Below are positions 16,351 to 24,649 of a DNA stretch of 64,000 nucleotides, one piece after another; within the stretch, counting starts at the first letter, position 1, and each line of letters opens with the position of its first letter. The position numbers and the translations under genes are program-made. Below the pieces are notes generated by a model. It made no database searches. It saw nothing but the letters and a program-made list of their open reading frames with translations, and had not been told where the DNA came from. Origin of the DNA: Geminisphaera colitermitum TAV2 (lineage in GTDB: Bacteria; Verrucomicrobiota; Verrucomicrobiia; Opitutales; Opitutaceae); contig NZ_ABEA03000106.1 of assembly GCF_000171235.2 (NCBI RefSeq), positions 40,262-104,261 of the forward strand. Reading direction: 5' to 3'.

Positions 16351-17829
16351 ATGGCTCAAAAACTCCTCCCCCCCCCCCCCCCCGTTCACGCCGCCGCCAT
16401 CGACCTTGGCGCCACCAGCGGGCGCGTGATTCTCGGCACTTGGGCGAAAAACAAGCTCACCCTGCGCGAAGTTCATCGCTTCCCCAACGCCTTCCAATCC
16501 ATCGGCGGACACGATTACTGGAACATCGCCGGACTCTGGACCGAGATCCAAACCGGCCTAGCCAAAGCAATAAAAACCCTCCCGCGCGGCGCCCGTCTCT
16601 CCTCCGTTGGCGTGGACACCTGGGGCGTGGACTACGTGCTCCTCAACGACGCCGGACGCCTCGTGTATCCGGCGCACGCATACCGCGACAACCGCACCCA
16701 GGCCGGCCTGAAGCGTCTCGCCAACACCCGGGCCGCGCTTGCCCGCATCTACGAAGCCACCGGCATCGCCAACGTTTTCTACAACGCGTCCCTCCAGCTT
16801 GAAGAAACGATTCGTAGTTGCCCTGCCATTACAGATCTCGCCACGCGCTGCCTCTTCCTGCCCGACTATTTCAACTACCTCCTCTCTGGTCGCGCCGCCA
16901 ACGAACTCACCATTGCCAGCACCACGCAACTCCTCGACGTGCATTCCTGCGACTGGTCGCGCCCCGCGCTCGACTACTTTCGCGTGCCTGCCAACTGGCT
17001 TACCAAACCCGTGCTCGCCGGGACCAAACTCGGCAAAATCCGCGCAACCCATTCCCCCGCCCTCACGCCCCTTGCCGATCAAGGCACGCAAGTCATCGTC
17101 GTTCCCGGTCACGACACTGCCTGCGCCTACGACGCGATGCCCGCCGCGCCCGAGGGAGGCGACATCTTCCTCAGCTCCGGCACATGGTCGCTCGTCGGTT
17201 TTGAAAGCGACACGCCCGTCCTCGGTTCTGAGGCGATGGCCAACCGCATTTGCAACGAACGCATTGGCGACGGACGCTATCGTCCGCTGACCAACGTCAT
17301 TGGTATGTGGCTCCTTGAACGCACCATGCTCGACCTCGGTCCTTCCGCCCGTCCCAAGACGCCCGAAGCGTGGGACAAGCTTATCGCCACCGCCGCGAAA
17401 CTCCCCCCCTCCAAAGTTCTGATCGACGTCACCGACCCCGCCCTTGCCAACCCCGCCTCGATGAAGGCTGTCATTGACGGGCAACTACGCAAAAAGAAGG
17501 CCGCTCCGCCGAAAAACATCACCGGCTACATGCGCCTCATCTGCGACTCACTCGGCCAGGGCCATGCCAATGCGATCCGCGTTTTCGAAAAGCTCACCGG
17601 ACGCAAATTCAAGCGCATCCTCATTGTCGGCGGCGGTTCGCGCAGCCCGCTCCTCTGCCAGACCACGGCGGACGCGGCGGGCATCCCGGTCGTGTCGTTC
17701 AGCCTCGAGGGTACCGCAGTCGGCAACCTCGCCAACCAGCTTGTGGCGCTCGGTGCGGTGAAAAACATCGCGGAGTTCCGCGCCCTCTCCGGCAAACATC
17801 TCAAGCAGACGGTTTATAACCCGCGCTGA
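16351..17829 (+). CDS. rhaB: L-rhamnulokinase with poly-C tract after the start codon
   Basis: A protein of 492 residues in the FGGY kinase family, phosphorylating L-rhamnulose to L-rhamnulose 1-phosphate. Diagnostic segments are AAIDLGATSGRVILG, VGVDTWGVDYVLL, PGHDTACAYD and FLSSGTWSLVGF, with the C-terminal ATP-binding GGGSRSPLLCQ. The ATG at 16351 gives MAQKLLPPPPPVHAAAID: a run of 16 C (16368-16383) begins at the end of codon 6. Loss or gain of one base would stop translation of the kinase, so the gene is a candidate contingency locus. Residues before AAID are not needed by the fold and are not conserved. It diverges from lutA; rhaA is 44 kb away. Confidence 0.95.
   Translation: MAQKLLPPPPPVHAAAIDLGATSGRVILGTWAKNKLTLREVHRFPNAFQSIGGHDYWNIAGLWTEIQTGLAKAIKTLPRGARLSSVGVDTWGVDYVLLNDAGRLVYPAHAYRDNRTQAGLKRLANTRAALARIYEATGIANVFYNASLQLEETIRSCPAITDLATRCLFLPDYFNYLLSGRAANELTIASTTQLLDVHSCDWSRPALDYFRVPANWLTKPVLAGTKLGKIRATHSPALTPLADQGTQVIVVPGHDTACAYDAMPAAPEGGDIFLSSGTWSLVGFESDTPVLGSEAMANRICNERIGDGRYRPLTNVIGMWLLERTMLDLGPSARPKTPEAWDKLIATAAKLPPSKVLIDVTDPALANPASMKAVIDGQLRKKKAAPPKNITGYMRLICDSLGQGHANAIRVFEKLTGRKFKRILIVGGGSRSPLLCQTTADAAGIPVVSFSLEGTAVGNLANQLVALGAVKNIAEFRALSGKHLKQTVYNPR
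16368..16383. repeat. Poly-C tract, 16 C, at the start of rhaB
   Basis: It begins in codon 6 of rhaB. On the G strand it is followed by AGGAG. The gene is in frame at this length. Confidence 0.92.
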
Positions 17830-17883
17830 GGACGCCGTCAGCGTAGTGAGATCACAGAAGTTACGTGGACGACTGTCTTGGAT

Positions 17884-17911
17884 GGAGGGCGGACAGGAGT
17901 GTCCGCCCTCC
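17884..17911. repeat. Hairpin repeat downstream of rhaB
   Basis: Perfect 12-base arms GGAGGGCGGACA and TGTCCGCCCTCC with a four-base loop. It resembles the outer stem at 43664-43795. It may help end rhaB transcription, but no T-run follows. Confidence 0.75.
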
Positions 17912-17980
17912 AGTGGGAGTAGCGCGGCGGATTGGAGGAAAAAACACGCCGCTCCGTAATGCCTACGCTACGTGTAGCGG

Positions 17981-18006
17981 AAGCGGGCGGGACGCCCGCG
18001 CCACTT
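17981..18006. repeat. Dispersed repeat with GCGGGCG-N3-CGCCCGC stem
   Basis: A repeat ending GCCACTT, preceded by GCCTACGCTACGT. A close copy, including that upstream segment, is at 35951-35976; both lie at gene 3' ends. Confidence 0.75.
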
Positions 18007-18016
18007 ACAAACCCTT

Positions 18017-20113
18017 TTACGGCGTCGGCGCGGACGCAGATCGGGGGCGTTGTGGCTTGAGCGTGAGGGTGTGTGTGCCGGGGTCACTTGGATCGACTTG
18101 ACCGCTCCAGGTCGCGACGTCGGGAATGGACAGGCTTAGCGTGTGTTTGCCTGCCATGATCAAGGCGATGTCCACGGTGTCGGCGACTGGCAGTTCGGCG
18201 TCGCAAAAAAAGAACGACACTGCCTTAGACGCATCTTTTCCCGGACGCAGTGAGACGTGCATTTTTTGTCCGGCAAATTCCGAGGCCGGACGCGGAAGCA
18301 CGATTTTCAGGCGCATTGACGTCAGCGTGAGGGGAACGTCAATGGTGGCGTCGGTGGCGTCGGTTGGTGTTCCGTCATCGGACTGGCGGGGGGCGGGCAG
18401 AAGCACGCAGAAGATGGGTTGGTCAAGTCCGCCGGGCTGGAGCGAAGCGAAGCGGATGCCGGAATCGAGCTGGATGCTCACTTGGGCGCCATCGGCATCG
18501 ATCAAGTAATCGCGTGAGATTTCCAGCACGCCATCAGAATGGGTGCGTGTGTGTGAACTGACTCCCTCGATAGAGTCACGAGTGGTGGGCGTCTGTCGGG
18601 TGATCGTCCATCTAACTTCCAGATTGGGTTGTGGCTGGCCATTGACCAGAAGCCGGTAACGGAGCGGGGCGGACTTTGGCTTTTTGGGAACGATGGCGTT
18701 TATGCCGAGTCTTTTGAGAGCTGCTGCTGCGGCATCCGCGACTCTGGAAGAGGGGTGGGCGAGCAGGCTGTGCAGCGTTTTGATGACAACGGGGTCGTGG
18801 TTGTCCTCAAGCCAGCGGATCGTTTCGCGGGTTTGGTCAACGGTCAGGCTGGTGGGAGAGACAGCGGCTTGTCCGGCGAAGAAGTGGACGATTTCCGTGC
18901 GGAGTGGTCCGTCGGGGAGGGGTGGGGGGAGAGGGAGGGAAAAACTGCGTATCTGGGGTTGCTTTCGTTGCTCATGCGACTGGAGCAGTGGCGCGAGTGC
19001 TTTCATGTAGTCGTAAATGGCCTTTGTCGGTGCGCGACGGGCCATGTTCAACACGAGTTCAACGGGGCGGGTTTCGCTTTCGACGAGGAGCATAAGAAGG
19101 GCGTTTTTGCGCAGCAGGCTGTTGTTGAAAGTTGTGGAATTGTTGTCGGCATCGACGAGTGCGCCGAGACAGAGTTTTTCCGCCTCGGTGGCGCTGCCAC
19201 TGCACAAACGCAGAAGGCGCATGTTGACGTCGTAAGAGGGGACGAATCCGAAGAAGGATGGCATGTAATCGAAAGGTTGTCGGAAAATAGATCCGATGCA
19301 CTCGGCTGTTTGTCCGGCGCGGGCCAGCGCAATGAGGGCGGCTTGTTCTCGCGCATAGTAGAAATTTTGGGAGCCTGTGCCACAGGAGGAGCCCCAAGTG
19401 TAGTTGAGAATTTCGCGTGCGGAGACGGTGCGGGTGTCTGCCAACAGGTCACCGAATAGCGACCAGAATACCGTTCTGTCGCTGATGTAGTTGGGCGCTT
19501 TTTCCTGATCCGCCCATGTGCGGTAGCTTGGCTCGAGAGCGTTTCTGGCAGTGGCCGCGCGACGATAGGCTTGCCAAGCCTGCTGCTGGTCAGGTGACAG
19601 ATTTTGGATGGCGGCGTCATCAATCCCGGTGTCAGGAAAACGAGGCGCGGGTGGTGGCGTGGTTTGCCAGTCTTCCGCTTTCAAGCGCAGCCAGAGTTGT
19701 GCGAGACCTTTGAATGCGTATTCTTTTTCCTGAAACGAGAAGTCGGAGGAAACAAAGATGTGCAGCAATTTGGGCAGCCTGTCGCGGTCGCCGTGCAGGC
19801 AGGCGAGGTTAAAGGCGTCGACACGCTCCATGAGCGAAAAGCTGGCTTTCTCGGCGGGGATTTCACGCATGGCCCGTTCTAGAAAGGCGAACCATTCCGC
19901 GCTGGTCATATCAAGCTTGGGTCCGATTCCCCACGTGGAACCTACGAGGGTTTGCACAACTTCTTCAATATTCCGCATCGCCATCAGCTTGACGAAGGCA
20001 GGGGAGGGCGGGGGGGCTTCCGAACTTTTTGCAAGGCCGACAAACAGTAGTCCGCAATAGAGGGCGAGGGTGTGTTTGAATGCTAGTCGCAGCGTGTGGG
20101 TGAGGGGGTGCAT
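18017..20113 (-). CDS. Secreted protein of unknown function with HEAT-like region
   Basis: About 698 residues from the ATG at 20113. The frame is open further upstream, to 20398, but that part only translates a palindromic repeat. The N-terminus has a signal peptide (ALYCGLLFVGLAKSSEA). A long alpha-helical middle carries HEAT-like helices (HDPVVIKTLHSLLAHPSSRV then ADAAAAALKRLG). The C-terminal third is beta-rich, with a carboxypeptidase-regulatory or Ig-like feel (RYRLLVNGQPQPNLEVRWTI; SLSIPDVATWSG). I do not recognise a family. It lies downstream of the isochorismatase-like gene on the same strand, with the 116-base palindromic element at 20210-20325 between them. Confidence 0.7.
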   Translation of the reverse strand: MHPLTHTLRLAFKHTLALYCGLLFVGLAKSSEAPPPSPAFVKLMAMRNIEEVVQTLVGSTWGIGPKLDMTSAEWFAFLERAMREIPAEKASFSLMERVDAFNLACLHGDRDRLPKLLHIFVSSDFSFQEKEYAFKGLAQLWLRLKAEDWQTTPPPAPRFPDTGIDDAAIQNLSPDQQQAWQAYRRAATARNALEPSYRTWADQEKAPNYISDRTVFWSLFGDLLADTRTVSAREILNYTWGSSCGTGSQNFYYAREQAALIALARAGQTAECIGSIFRQPFDYMPSFFGFVPSYDVNMRLLRLCSGSATEAEKLCLGALVDADNNSTTFNNSLLRKNALLMLLVESETRPVELVLNMARRAPTKAIYDYMKALAPLLQSHEQRKQPQIRSFSLPLPPPLPDGPLRTEIVHFFAGQAAVSPTSLTVDQTRETIRWLEDNHDPVVIKTLHSLLAHPSSRVADAAAAALKRLGINAIVPKKPKSAPLRYRLLVNGQPQPNLEVRWTITRQTPTTRDSIEGVSSHTRTHSDGVLEISRDYLIDADGAQVSIQLDSGIRFASLQPGGLDQPIFCVLLPAPRQSDDGTPTDATDATIDVPLTLTSMRLKIVLPRPASEFAGQKMHVSLRPGKDASKAVSFFFCDAELPVADTVDIALIMAGKHTLSLSIPDVATWSGQVDPSDPGTHTLTLKPQRPRSASAPTP

Positions 20114-20209
20114 TGAACGAGGAGATTGCTCCGCCAAGAGGCTAAGGCAATCTTCGACGTTTTGAGAGAGATGTCGGGATGTTGATATGGCGGGAGGTGG
20201 TGGGATGTT

Positions 20210-20325
20210 TATGGAGTGCGGCGATTCATCGCCGCTTTTGACGAACCGTTTCAACGGTTCGCCTGTAAGCGTGCAGCGTGCTAAAGCACGCAGAACAAAG
20301 CGGCGATGAATCGCCGCACTCCATA
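20210..20325. repeat. 116-base composite palindromic element
   Basis: Perfect 29-base outer arms (20210-20238 and 20297-20325) enclose two further hairpins: CGAACCGTT/AACGGTTCG at 20242-20261 and GCGTGC/GCACGC around 20276-20291. The element could form a large cruciform. It lies between two minus-strand genes and resembles REP/BIME-type repeats. Confidence 0.85.
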
Positions 20326-20366
20326 GGGCGCTTCCGTGTCGCTGGGAATGATTGGCGTAGCGGGTG

Positions 20367-21035
20367 TCAGTAAGCGCGACTTGTATCGGCAGTGGCATTA
20401 CTGCCGCTGAGTTCGGCGAGGAAGGCGTCGTGCGTCAGGGGACGCGAAAACATCGGGAAGGTGTAACGGATTGCGGCGTCGTGCTCGGCCTGACTGGTGG
20501 CGGCGCAACAATCGGTGAGCGTCACCATGTGGTAGCCGCGTTCGTAACCGGTGCGCATGGTGCTTTCGACGCAGCAATTGGTGAGGAAGCCGCACACGGC
20601 GAGGTCGGTGATGCCGCGGCTGCGCAGGATAAAATCGAGGTTGGTGGAGGCAAAGGCGTCGAGGCCGCGTTTTCCCTCGATGACGATGTCGCTGTCCTGC
20701 GGTTTGAGCGTGCCGCCTGTGTTGCCGGGGCCGGCAGCAGGGGTGTCGGTAAAATCGGCTCCCCAGGTTCCTTTGATGAAGGCTTGTGTGTCCACGACGC
20801 CTTTGAGGATGCCGTAGGGTTTGAGGCTGATCTCATGGTAGCCTTTGGCAAAACTGATGGGGGAAAAGATGATGGTGGCTCCGGCGGCGCGTGCGGCAGC
20901 AATGGTTTTGGTGGCGTTGGCAAGCATGCCGGTGGAATTGATGACGTCTTTCACGGCGTCGTGCAGGACTCCGCCAGCGGTGGTGAAGTCGTTTTGAAAC
21001 TCAATAAGGAGGAGTGCGGTTTTTGCAGGGTTCAT
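20367..21035 (-). CDS. Isochorismatase-family cysteine hydrolase
   Basis: A protein of 222 residues. The catalytic triad of the family is visible: Asp in LLIEFQNDF near residue 15, Lys in EGKRGLDAF near 122, and Cys in FLTNCCVEST near 154. Family members hydrolyse small amides or ethers such as nicotinamide, N-carbamoylsarcosine or isochorismate; the substrate cannot be told from sequence. The start at 21035 (MNPAKTALLLIE) fits the family N-terminus. The gene diverges from the transporter gene that starts at 21180; the next gene on its own strand is the secreted protein gene at 18017. Confidence 0.9.
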   Translation of the reverse strand: MNPAKTALLLIEFQNDFTTAGGVLHDAVKDVINSTGMLANATKTIAAARAAGATIIFSPISFAKGYHEISLKPYGILKGVVDTQAFIKGTWGADFTDTPAAGPGNTGGTLKPQDSDIVIEGKRGLDAFASTNLDFILRSRGITDLAVCGFLTNCCVESTMRTGYERGYHMVTLTDCCAATSQAEHDAAIRYTFPMFSRPLTHDAFLAELSGSNATADTSRAY

Positions 21036-21179
21036 GGTGCGCCAAATCTATGCCGGTTTTGGAATCGGCGCAATGTTCAGGCGTTTCATCGTGGGTTGGT
21101 TCGTTGTTCAGACCTCGTTTGACGCCTCATGATTTTGCGGTTCGGCTCGCCGGTCCATCACCGCATGCATGTTTCATCC

Positions 21180-22430
21180 ATGAGCTGGATACAAATCGTC
21201 ACGGCCATCATCGCTTCGCTCACACTCGTCGGAGTCGCCATCGGACGCCTGCCCGCGCTCAAGATGAACCGCGCCACCATCGCGCTCGTCGGGGCCACGT
21301 TGCTCGTCGTCATCGGCGCGCTCGGACTGGAGGACGCGTTTCGCGCCGTGGACTGGAATACGATTCTGCTCCTGTTCGGCATGATGGTGCTCAACGTCAA
21401 TCTGCGCGCCGCCGGGTTTTTTCAAATTGTCACGTCACGCGTTCTCCGGCTGGCGCGCACGCCGCGGCGTTTGCTGGCGTTGTTGCTCGCGGTGTCGGGC
21501 GGGTTGTCGGCGTTGTTTTTGAATGACACCATCGTCCTCGTGTTCACGCCGCTCGTGCTGGAAATGGCGGCGGCGTTGCGGCGCAATCCGTTGCCGTATC
21601 TCGTCGGCTTGGTGACGGCGGCCAACATCGGCTCGGTCGCCACCATCACGGGCAATCCGCAAAATATGCTCGTGGGCATGGCGTCGGGCATCGGGTTTGT
21701 GGAGTTCACCGTGGCGCTCGCGCCCATCGCGTTCGCCGGGCTGGCCGTGGCGTGGGGCGTGCTGGTGATCGTGTACCGGCGGGAGTTTCGCGCGGAGGTG
21801 TTTGACAACAAGCATGCGCCGGACATTGCGGCGGGGGGGGAGGGGGAGCGGCGGGAGCTTGTCCAGCCGCGTCGTTTGCGAAAGTCGCTTTTGGCGAGCG
21901 CGGTGCTGATAGTTGCTCTCGTATCGGGAATGCCGGTACCGCTGGCGGCGGCGTTGTCCGCGGCGCTCCTGCTGATCAGCCGGCGGACGGAACCGGAGAC
22001 GGTTTTTCAGGAGATCGACTGGTCGCTGCTCGTGTTTTTTTGCGGACTGTTTGTGGTCACCGGCGCGATCGAACACTCAGGGCTCGGCATGCGTTTGTTT
22101 GCCGTGCTGCAACCGCTCGCCGGGCACGGCACCGGGGCGCTGGCGGCGGTGGCGGTGGTGTTGAGCAATATCGTTTCCAACGTGCCGGCGGTGATGTTGT
22201 TTCGCCCGATCGTGCCGGCGTTGCCTGATCCGCATGGCGCATGGCTCACGCTCGCCGCAACGACCACGCTGGCGGGCAACCTCACGCTGCTCGGTTCGGT
22301 GGCGAATCTCATCGTGGCGGAAATTGCGCGCCGCCACGGCACGCGCCTGGGTTTTGTCGAATACCTGAAAGCGGGCCTGCCCATCGCCGTGCTCACCCTG
22401 TTGCTGGCGGTGGCGTGGTTGTCGCGTTAG
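21180..22430 (+). CDS. SLC13/ArsB-type ion transporter
   Basis: About 416 residues from the ATG at 21180 (21129 is possible) with ten to twelve hydrophobic segments. Conserved landmarks of the ArsB/NhaD/DASS superfamily are LNVNLRAAGFF, LSALFLNDTIVLVFTPLVLE, ANIGSVATITGNPQNMLVG and, near the end, LSNIVSNVPAVMLFRP and TLAGNLTLLGSVANLIV; the paired asparagine motifs are typical of the two substrate-binding hairpins. It may carry arsenite, an organic anion or act as an antiporter. A run of 8 G (21833-21840) encodes AAGGEGER in the central cytoplasmic loop, where a frame slip would cut the protein in half. Confidence 0.85.
   Translation: MSWIQIVTAIIASLTLVGVAIGRLPALKMNRATIALVGATLLVVIGALGLEDAFRAVDWNTILLLFGMMVLNVNLRAAGFFQIVTSRVLRLARTPRRLLALLLAVSGGLSALFLNDTIVLVFTPLVLEMAAALRRNPLPYLVGLVTAANIGSVATITGNPQNMLVGMASGIGFVEFTVALAPIAFAGLAVAWGVLVIVYRREFRAEVFDNKHAPDIAAGGEGERRELVQPRRLRKSLLASAVLIVALVSGMPVPLAAALSAALLLISRRTEPETVFQEIDWSLLVFFCGLFVVTGAIEHSGLGMRLFAVLQPLAGHGTGALAAVAVVLSNIVSNVPAVMLFRPIVPALPDPHGAWLTLAATTTLAGNLTLLGSVANLIVAEIARRHGTRLGFVEYLKAGLPIAVLTLLLAVAWLSR
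21833..21840. repeat. Poly-G tract, 8 G
   Basis: It lies in the central loop of the transporter gene (coding strand G). It is followed by AGGGGG. Confidence 0.8.
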
Positions 22431-22506
22431 AGAGGCTTGTCTGCAAAATGCCCCGGCCAAAGTTCGGATGTGACAAGCGGCGAAGCGCCGCCTAGCCAGT
22501 GGACGC

Positions 22507-22998
22507 ATGAGCGACCACGCGCCTCTTGCCTCTCCCGTTGATCTCATTGCCCAGGCCACCGGCCAGTTTGGCGAACGCCCGTCTTGGGACGATTATTTCA
22601 TGGCCACCGCCGTGCTCTTGTCCACGCGCAGTCCGTGCGAGCGTCTGCACGTCGGCTGTGTGCTGGTGAGCGGCGGGGCGCGTCCCAACCGCCTCGTGGC
22701 TGCCGGTTACAATGGCTACCTGCCCGGCACGCCGCATGTGTCGCGCGTGCGCGATGGACACGAGCAGGCGACGGTCCACGCCGAGCAAAACGCCGTGGCC
22801 GACGCCGCCCGGCGCGGCAGTTCGCTGGAGGGCTGCGTGGCTTACGTAACGCATTTTCCGTGCATCAATTGCGCCAAGATCCTGGCGGCGGCGGGCATTG
22901 CGGAGATTCGTTTCCGGTCCGACTACAAAAACGATCCGCTGGTCGAGCCGTTGCTGGCCGACGCGGGCATTGCGATTTGCAAACTGGGCGGAGGTTGA
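22507..22998 (+). CDS. Deoxycytidylate (dCMP) deaminase family protein
   Basis: A protein of 163 residues. The zinc site of the cytidine/deoxycytidylate deaminase fold is complete: HAEQNA near residue 92 and PCINCAK near 118, with the N-terminal WDDYFMATAVLLSTRSPC typical of dCMP deaminase/ComEB proteins. It would convert dCMP to dUMP for thymidylate synthesis. It lies 76 bases after the transporter gene and 53 bases before the yqgE gene on the same strand, so the three may be co-transcribed. Confidence 0.92.
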   Translation: MSDHAPLASPVDLIAQATGQFGERPSWDDYFMATAVLLSTRSPCERLHVGCVLVSGGARPNRLVAAGYNGYLPGTPHVSRVRDGHEQATVHAEQNAVADAARRGSSLEGCVAYVTHFPCINCAKILAAAGIAEIRFRSDYKNDPLVEPLLADAGIAICKLGGG

Positions 22999-23051
22999 CG
23001 ATTTTGTTGCCAATCGTCAGCCCCTTTGCATTCGGTGCTCCCGCCTTCTCC

Positions 23052-23618
23052 ATGAACGCCCGCCGCCAATCCAAACCCAAAAGCCACGCCGGTTCGCTGC
23101 TGGTGGCGCACCCGGTGTTGCGCGACCCGGGGTTCCGCCGCACGGTCGTGCTGCTTTCCGGGCACGATCCCGAGGGCGCGCTGGGCATCGTGCTCAACCG
23201 GCCCATGAACCGGTCGCTCGGCTCACTGGGCGGCGAGTTTGCCCTTGGGCCGCTTTCCGAGGTGCCGCTTTTCAAGGGCGGCCCCGTCGCGCCGCAACAG
23301 GTGTTGCTCTGCGCCTGGCGGTCGCAACTGGGCGGCGAGTCGGAAGGGTTTCAACTGATGTTTGGCATCGATCCCGACAAGGCCGCCGAACTCGTCGGCC
23401 AGCCGGGTGTGGGGCTGCGCGCGTTTTTGGGTTACGCAGGCTGGTCCGCCGGGCAGTTGGAAAAAGAACTCAAGTCCGACACCTGGGTGGTCAGCAACCT
23501 GCCTCCGACCTTGATGGAGACGTCGCCTGATGTCCGCCTGTGGCGTGAAGTGCTTGGGAACGTCAATGCCGAGTGGCGCCTGCACGCGAACGAACCGGAT
23601 GATCCGTCGGTGAATTGA
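23052..23618 (+). CDS. yqgE: YqgE/AlgH family protein (UPF0301)
   Basis: A protein of 188 residues starting at the ATG at 23052. Family features are SLLVAHPVLRDPGFRRTVV near the N-terminus, ALGIVLNRPMN, PLFKGGPVAPQ, and FLGYAGWSAGQLEKEL near residue 130. The biochemical role of YqgE/AlgH proteins is not settled. The frame extends further upstream into the dCMP deaminase region, but the family alignment supports the internal ATG. It is followed by a 15-G tract (23639-23653) and then by the convergent response-regulator gene. Confidence 0.92.
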   Translation: MNARRQSKPKSHAGSLLVAHPVLRDPGFRRTVVLLSGHDPEGALGIVLNRPMNRSLGSLGGEFALGPLSEVPLFKGGPVAPQQVLLCAWRSQLGGESEGFQLMFGIDPDKAAELVGQPGVGLRAFLGYAGWSAGQLEKELKSDTWVVSNLPPTLMETSPDVRLWREVLGNVNAEWRLHANEPDDPSVN

Positions 23619-23638
23619 TCCGATGAAGCCGGGAGGCA

Positions 23639-23653
23639 GGGGGGGGGGGGGGG
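23639..23653. repeat. Poly-G tract, 15 G, between convergent genes
   Basis: It lies between the ends of yqgE and the response-regulator gene, where no reading frame is at stake. It is followed by AGGG. Confidence 0.9.
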
Positions 23654-23691
23654 AGGGATCAAAACCAATACCACAAGCAAAACCGATACGC

Positions 23692-24420
23692 TCAATCCTC
23701 CCTCAACGAATACCCCAGGCCACGGTGAGTTTGGATGATCGGGTCGGCCTCGTTCGTGACGGCGCGCAGCTTGGCGCGGATGGTCTTGACGTGGGCATCC
23801 ACCGTGCGATCGAGGCTGGCCTCGGGTTCGTCCCACGCGGCGGTGAGCAATTGTTCACGCGAGAATACGCGGCCCGGTTGCGAGAGGAGCACTTTGAACA
23901 GGCGAAATTCGATCCGGGTAAGATCGAGCGGTGTATCCAGAAAACGGATTTGAAAGCGCGTGTCGTCCACCGTGAACCGTTGCCCGTTGTCATGAGGTTT
24001 TGCGCTCGCGTTCGTGTTCACCGTTACGCCGGCGTCTGCGTTCGCATTCGTCACTGCCGGCCCGCGACGCAGGATGGCGCGCACACGCGCGGCGACCTCG
24101 CGCGGACTAAAGGGTTTGGCCACATAATCGTCACCGCCCATCTCAAGGCCGACCACACGGTCGATCTCGTTGTTGCGCGCGGTGAGAAACAGGATCGGCA
24201 CCGACGAGCACCGGCGGATTTCCTGGCAAAGCGCGAATCCGCTGATGTCGGGCAACCCCACATCGAGGATCACCAAGGCAAACGTCTCGCGTTCCAGCGC
24301 CTCGCGCCCCTCCCGCCCCGTGGCACGCCACTGCGGACGAAAACCTTCGGACGCGAGCGAGTAGAGGAGCGTGTCGGCGATGGCCGGTTCGTCTTCGATG
24401 ATAAGAATGGAGGGCGGCAC
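23692..24420 (-). CDS. OmpR/PhoB-family response regulator, CreB-like
   Basis: A protein of 242 residues. The receiver domain has the acidic pair IIEDEPAI, the phosphorylated Asp in [10 protein letters not shown] near residue 53, and the Lys of VAKPFSPRE near 103. A C-terminal winged helix ends with [12 protein letters not shown], closest in form to CreB. Between the domains lies a low-complexity linker rich in N, A and T ([16 protein letters not shown]). No histidine kinase gene is next to it, so it is an orphan here; the kinase at 62372-63175 is far away. It diverges from pckG with 229 bases between starts. Confidence 0.9.
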   Translation of the reverse strand: MPPSILIIEDEPAIADTLLYSLASEGFRPQWRATGREGREALERETFALVILDVGLPDISGFALCQEIRRCSSVPILFLTARNNEIDRVVGLEMGGDDYVAKPFSPREVAARVRAILRRGPAVTNANADAGVTVNTNASAKPHDNGQRFTVDDTRFQIRFLDTPLDLTRIEFRLFKVLLSQPGRVFSREQLLTAAWDEPEASLDRTVDAHVKTIRAKLRAVTNEADPIIQTHRGLGYSLRED

Positions 24421-24649
24421 GGGACGTTGTGAAAAAATATCAAATGGAGGGGAAAAACGGGCGGAACGATCAAAACCGGCCCCCCCTCACAAGTTGGCTG
24501 CCGTGGCGTCTGGCGTGCAACGATGTTTCTTGAAACCAGTTCCATTAATGCGGTGCGGCCAGATCCCCCCGACTTCACAAATTTTGCGCAAGGTTGGAGA
24601 AATAATAGGCAGTCGGGGCGGGGGCCTTTCCGGTTTACTCATCCACTGT

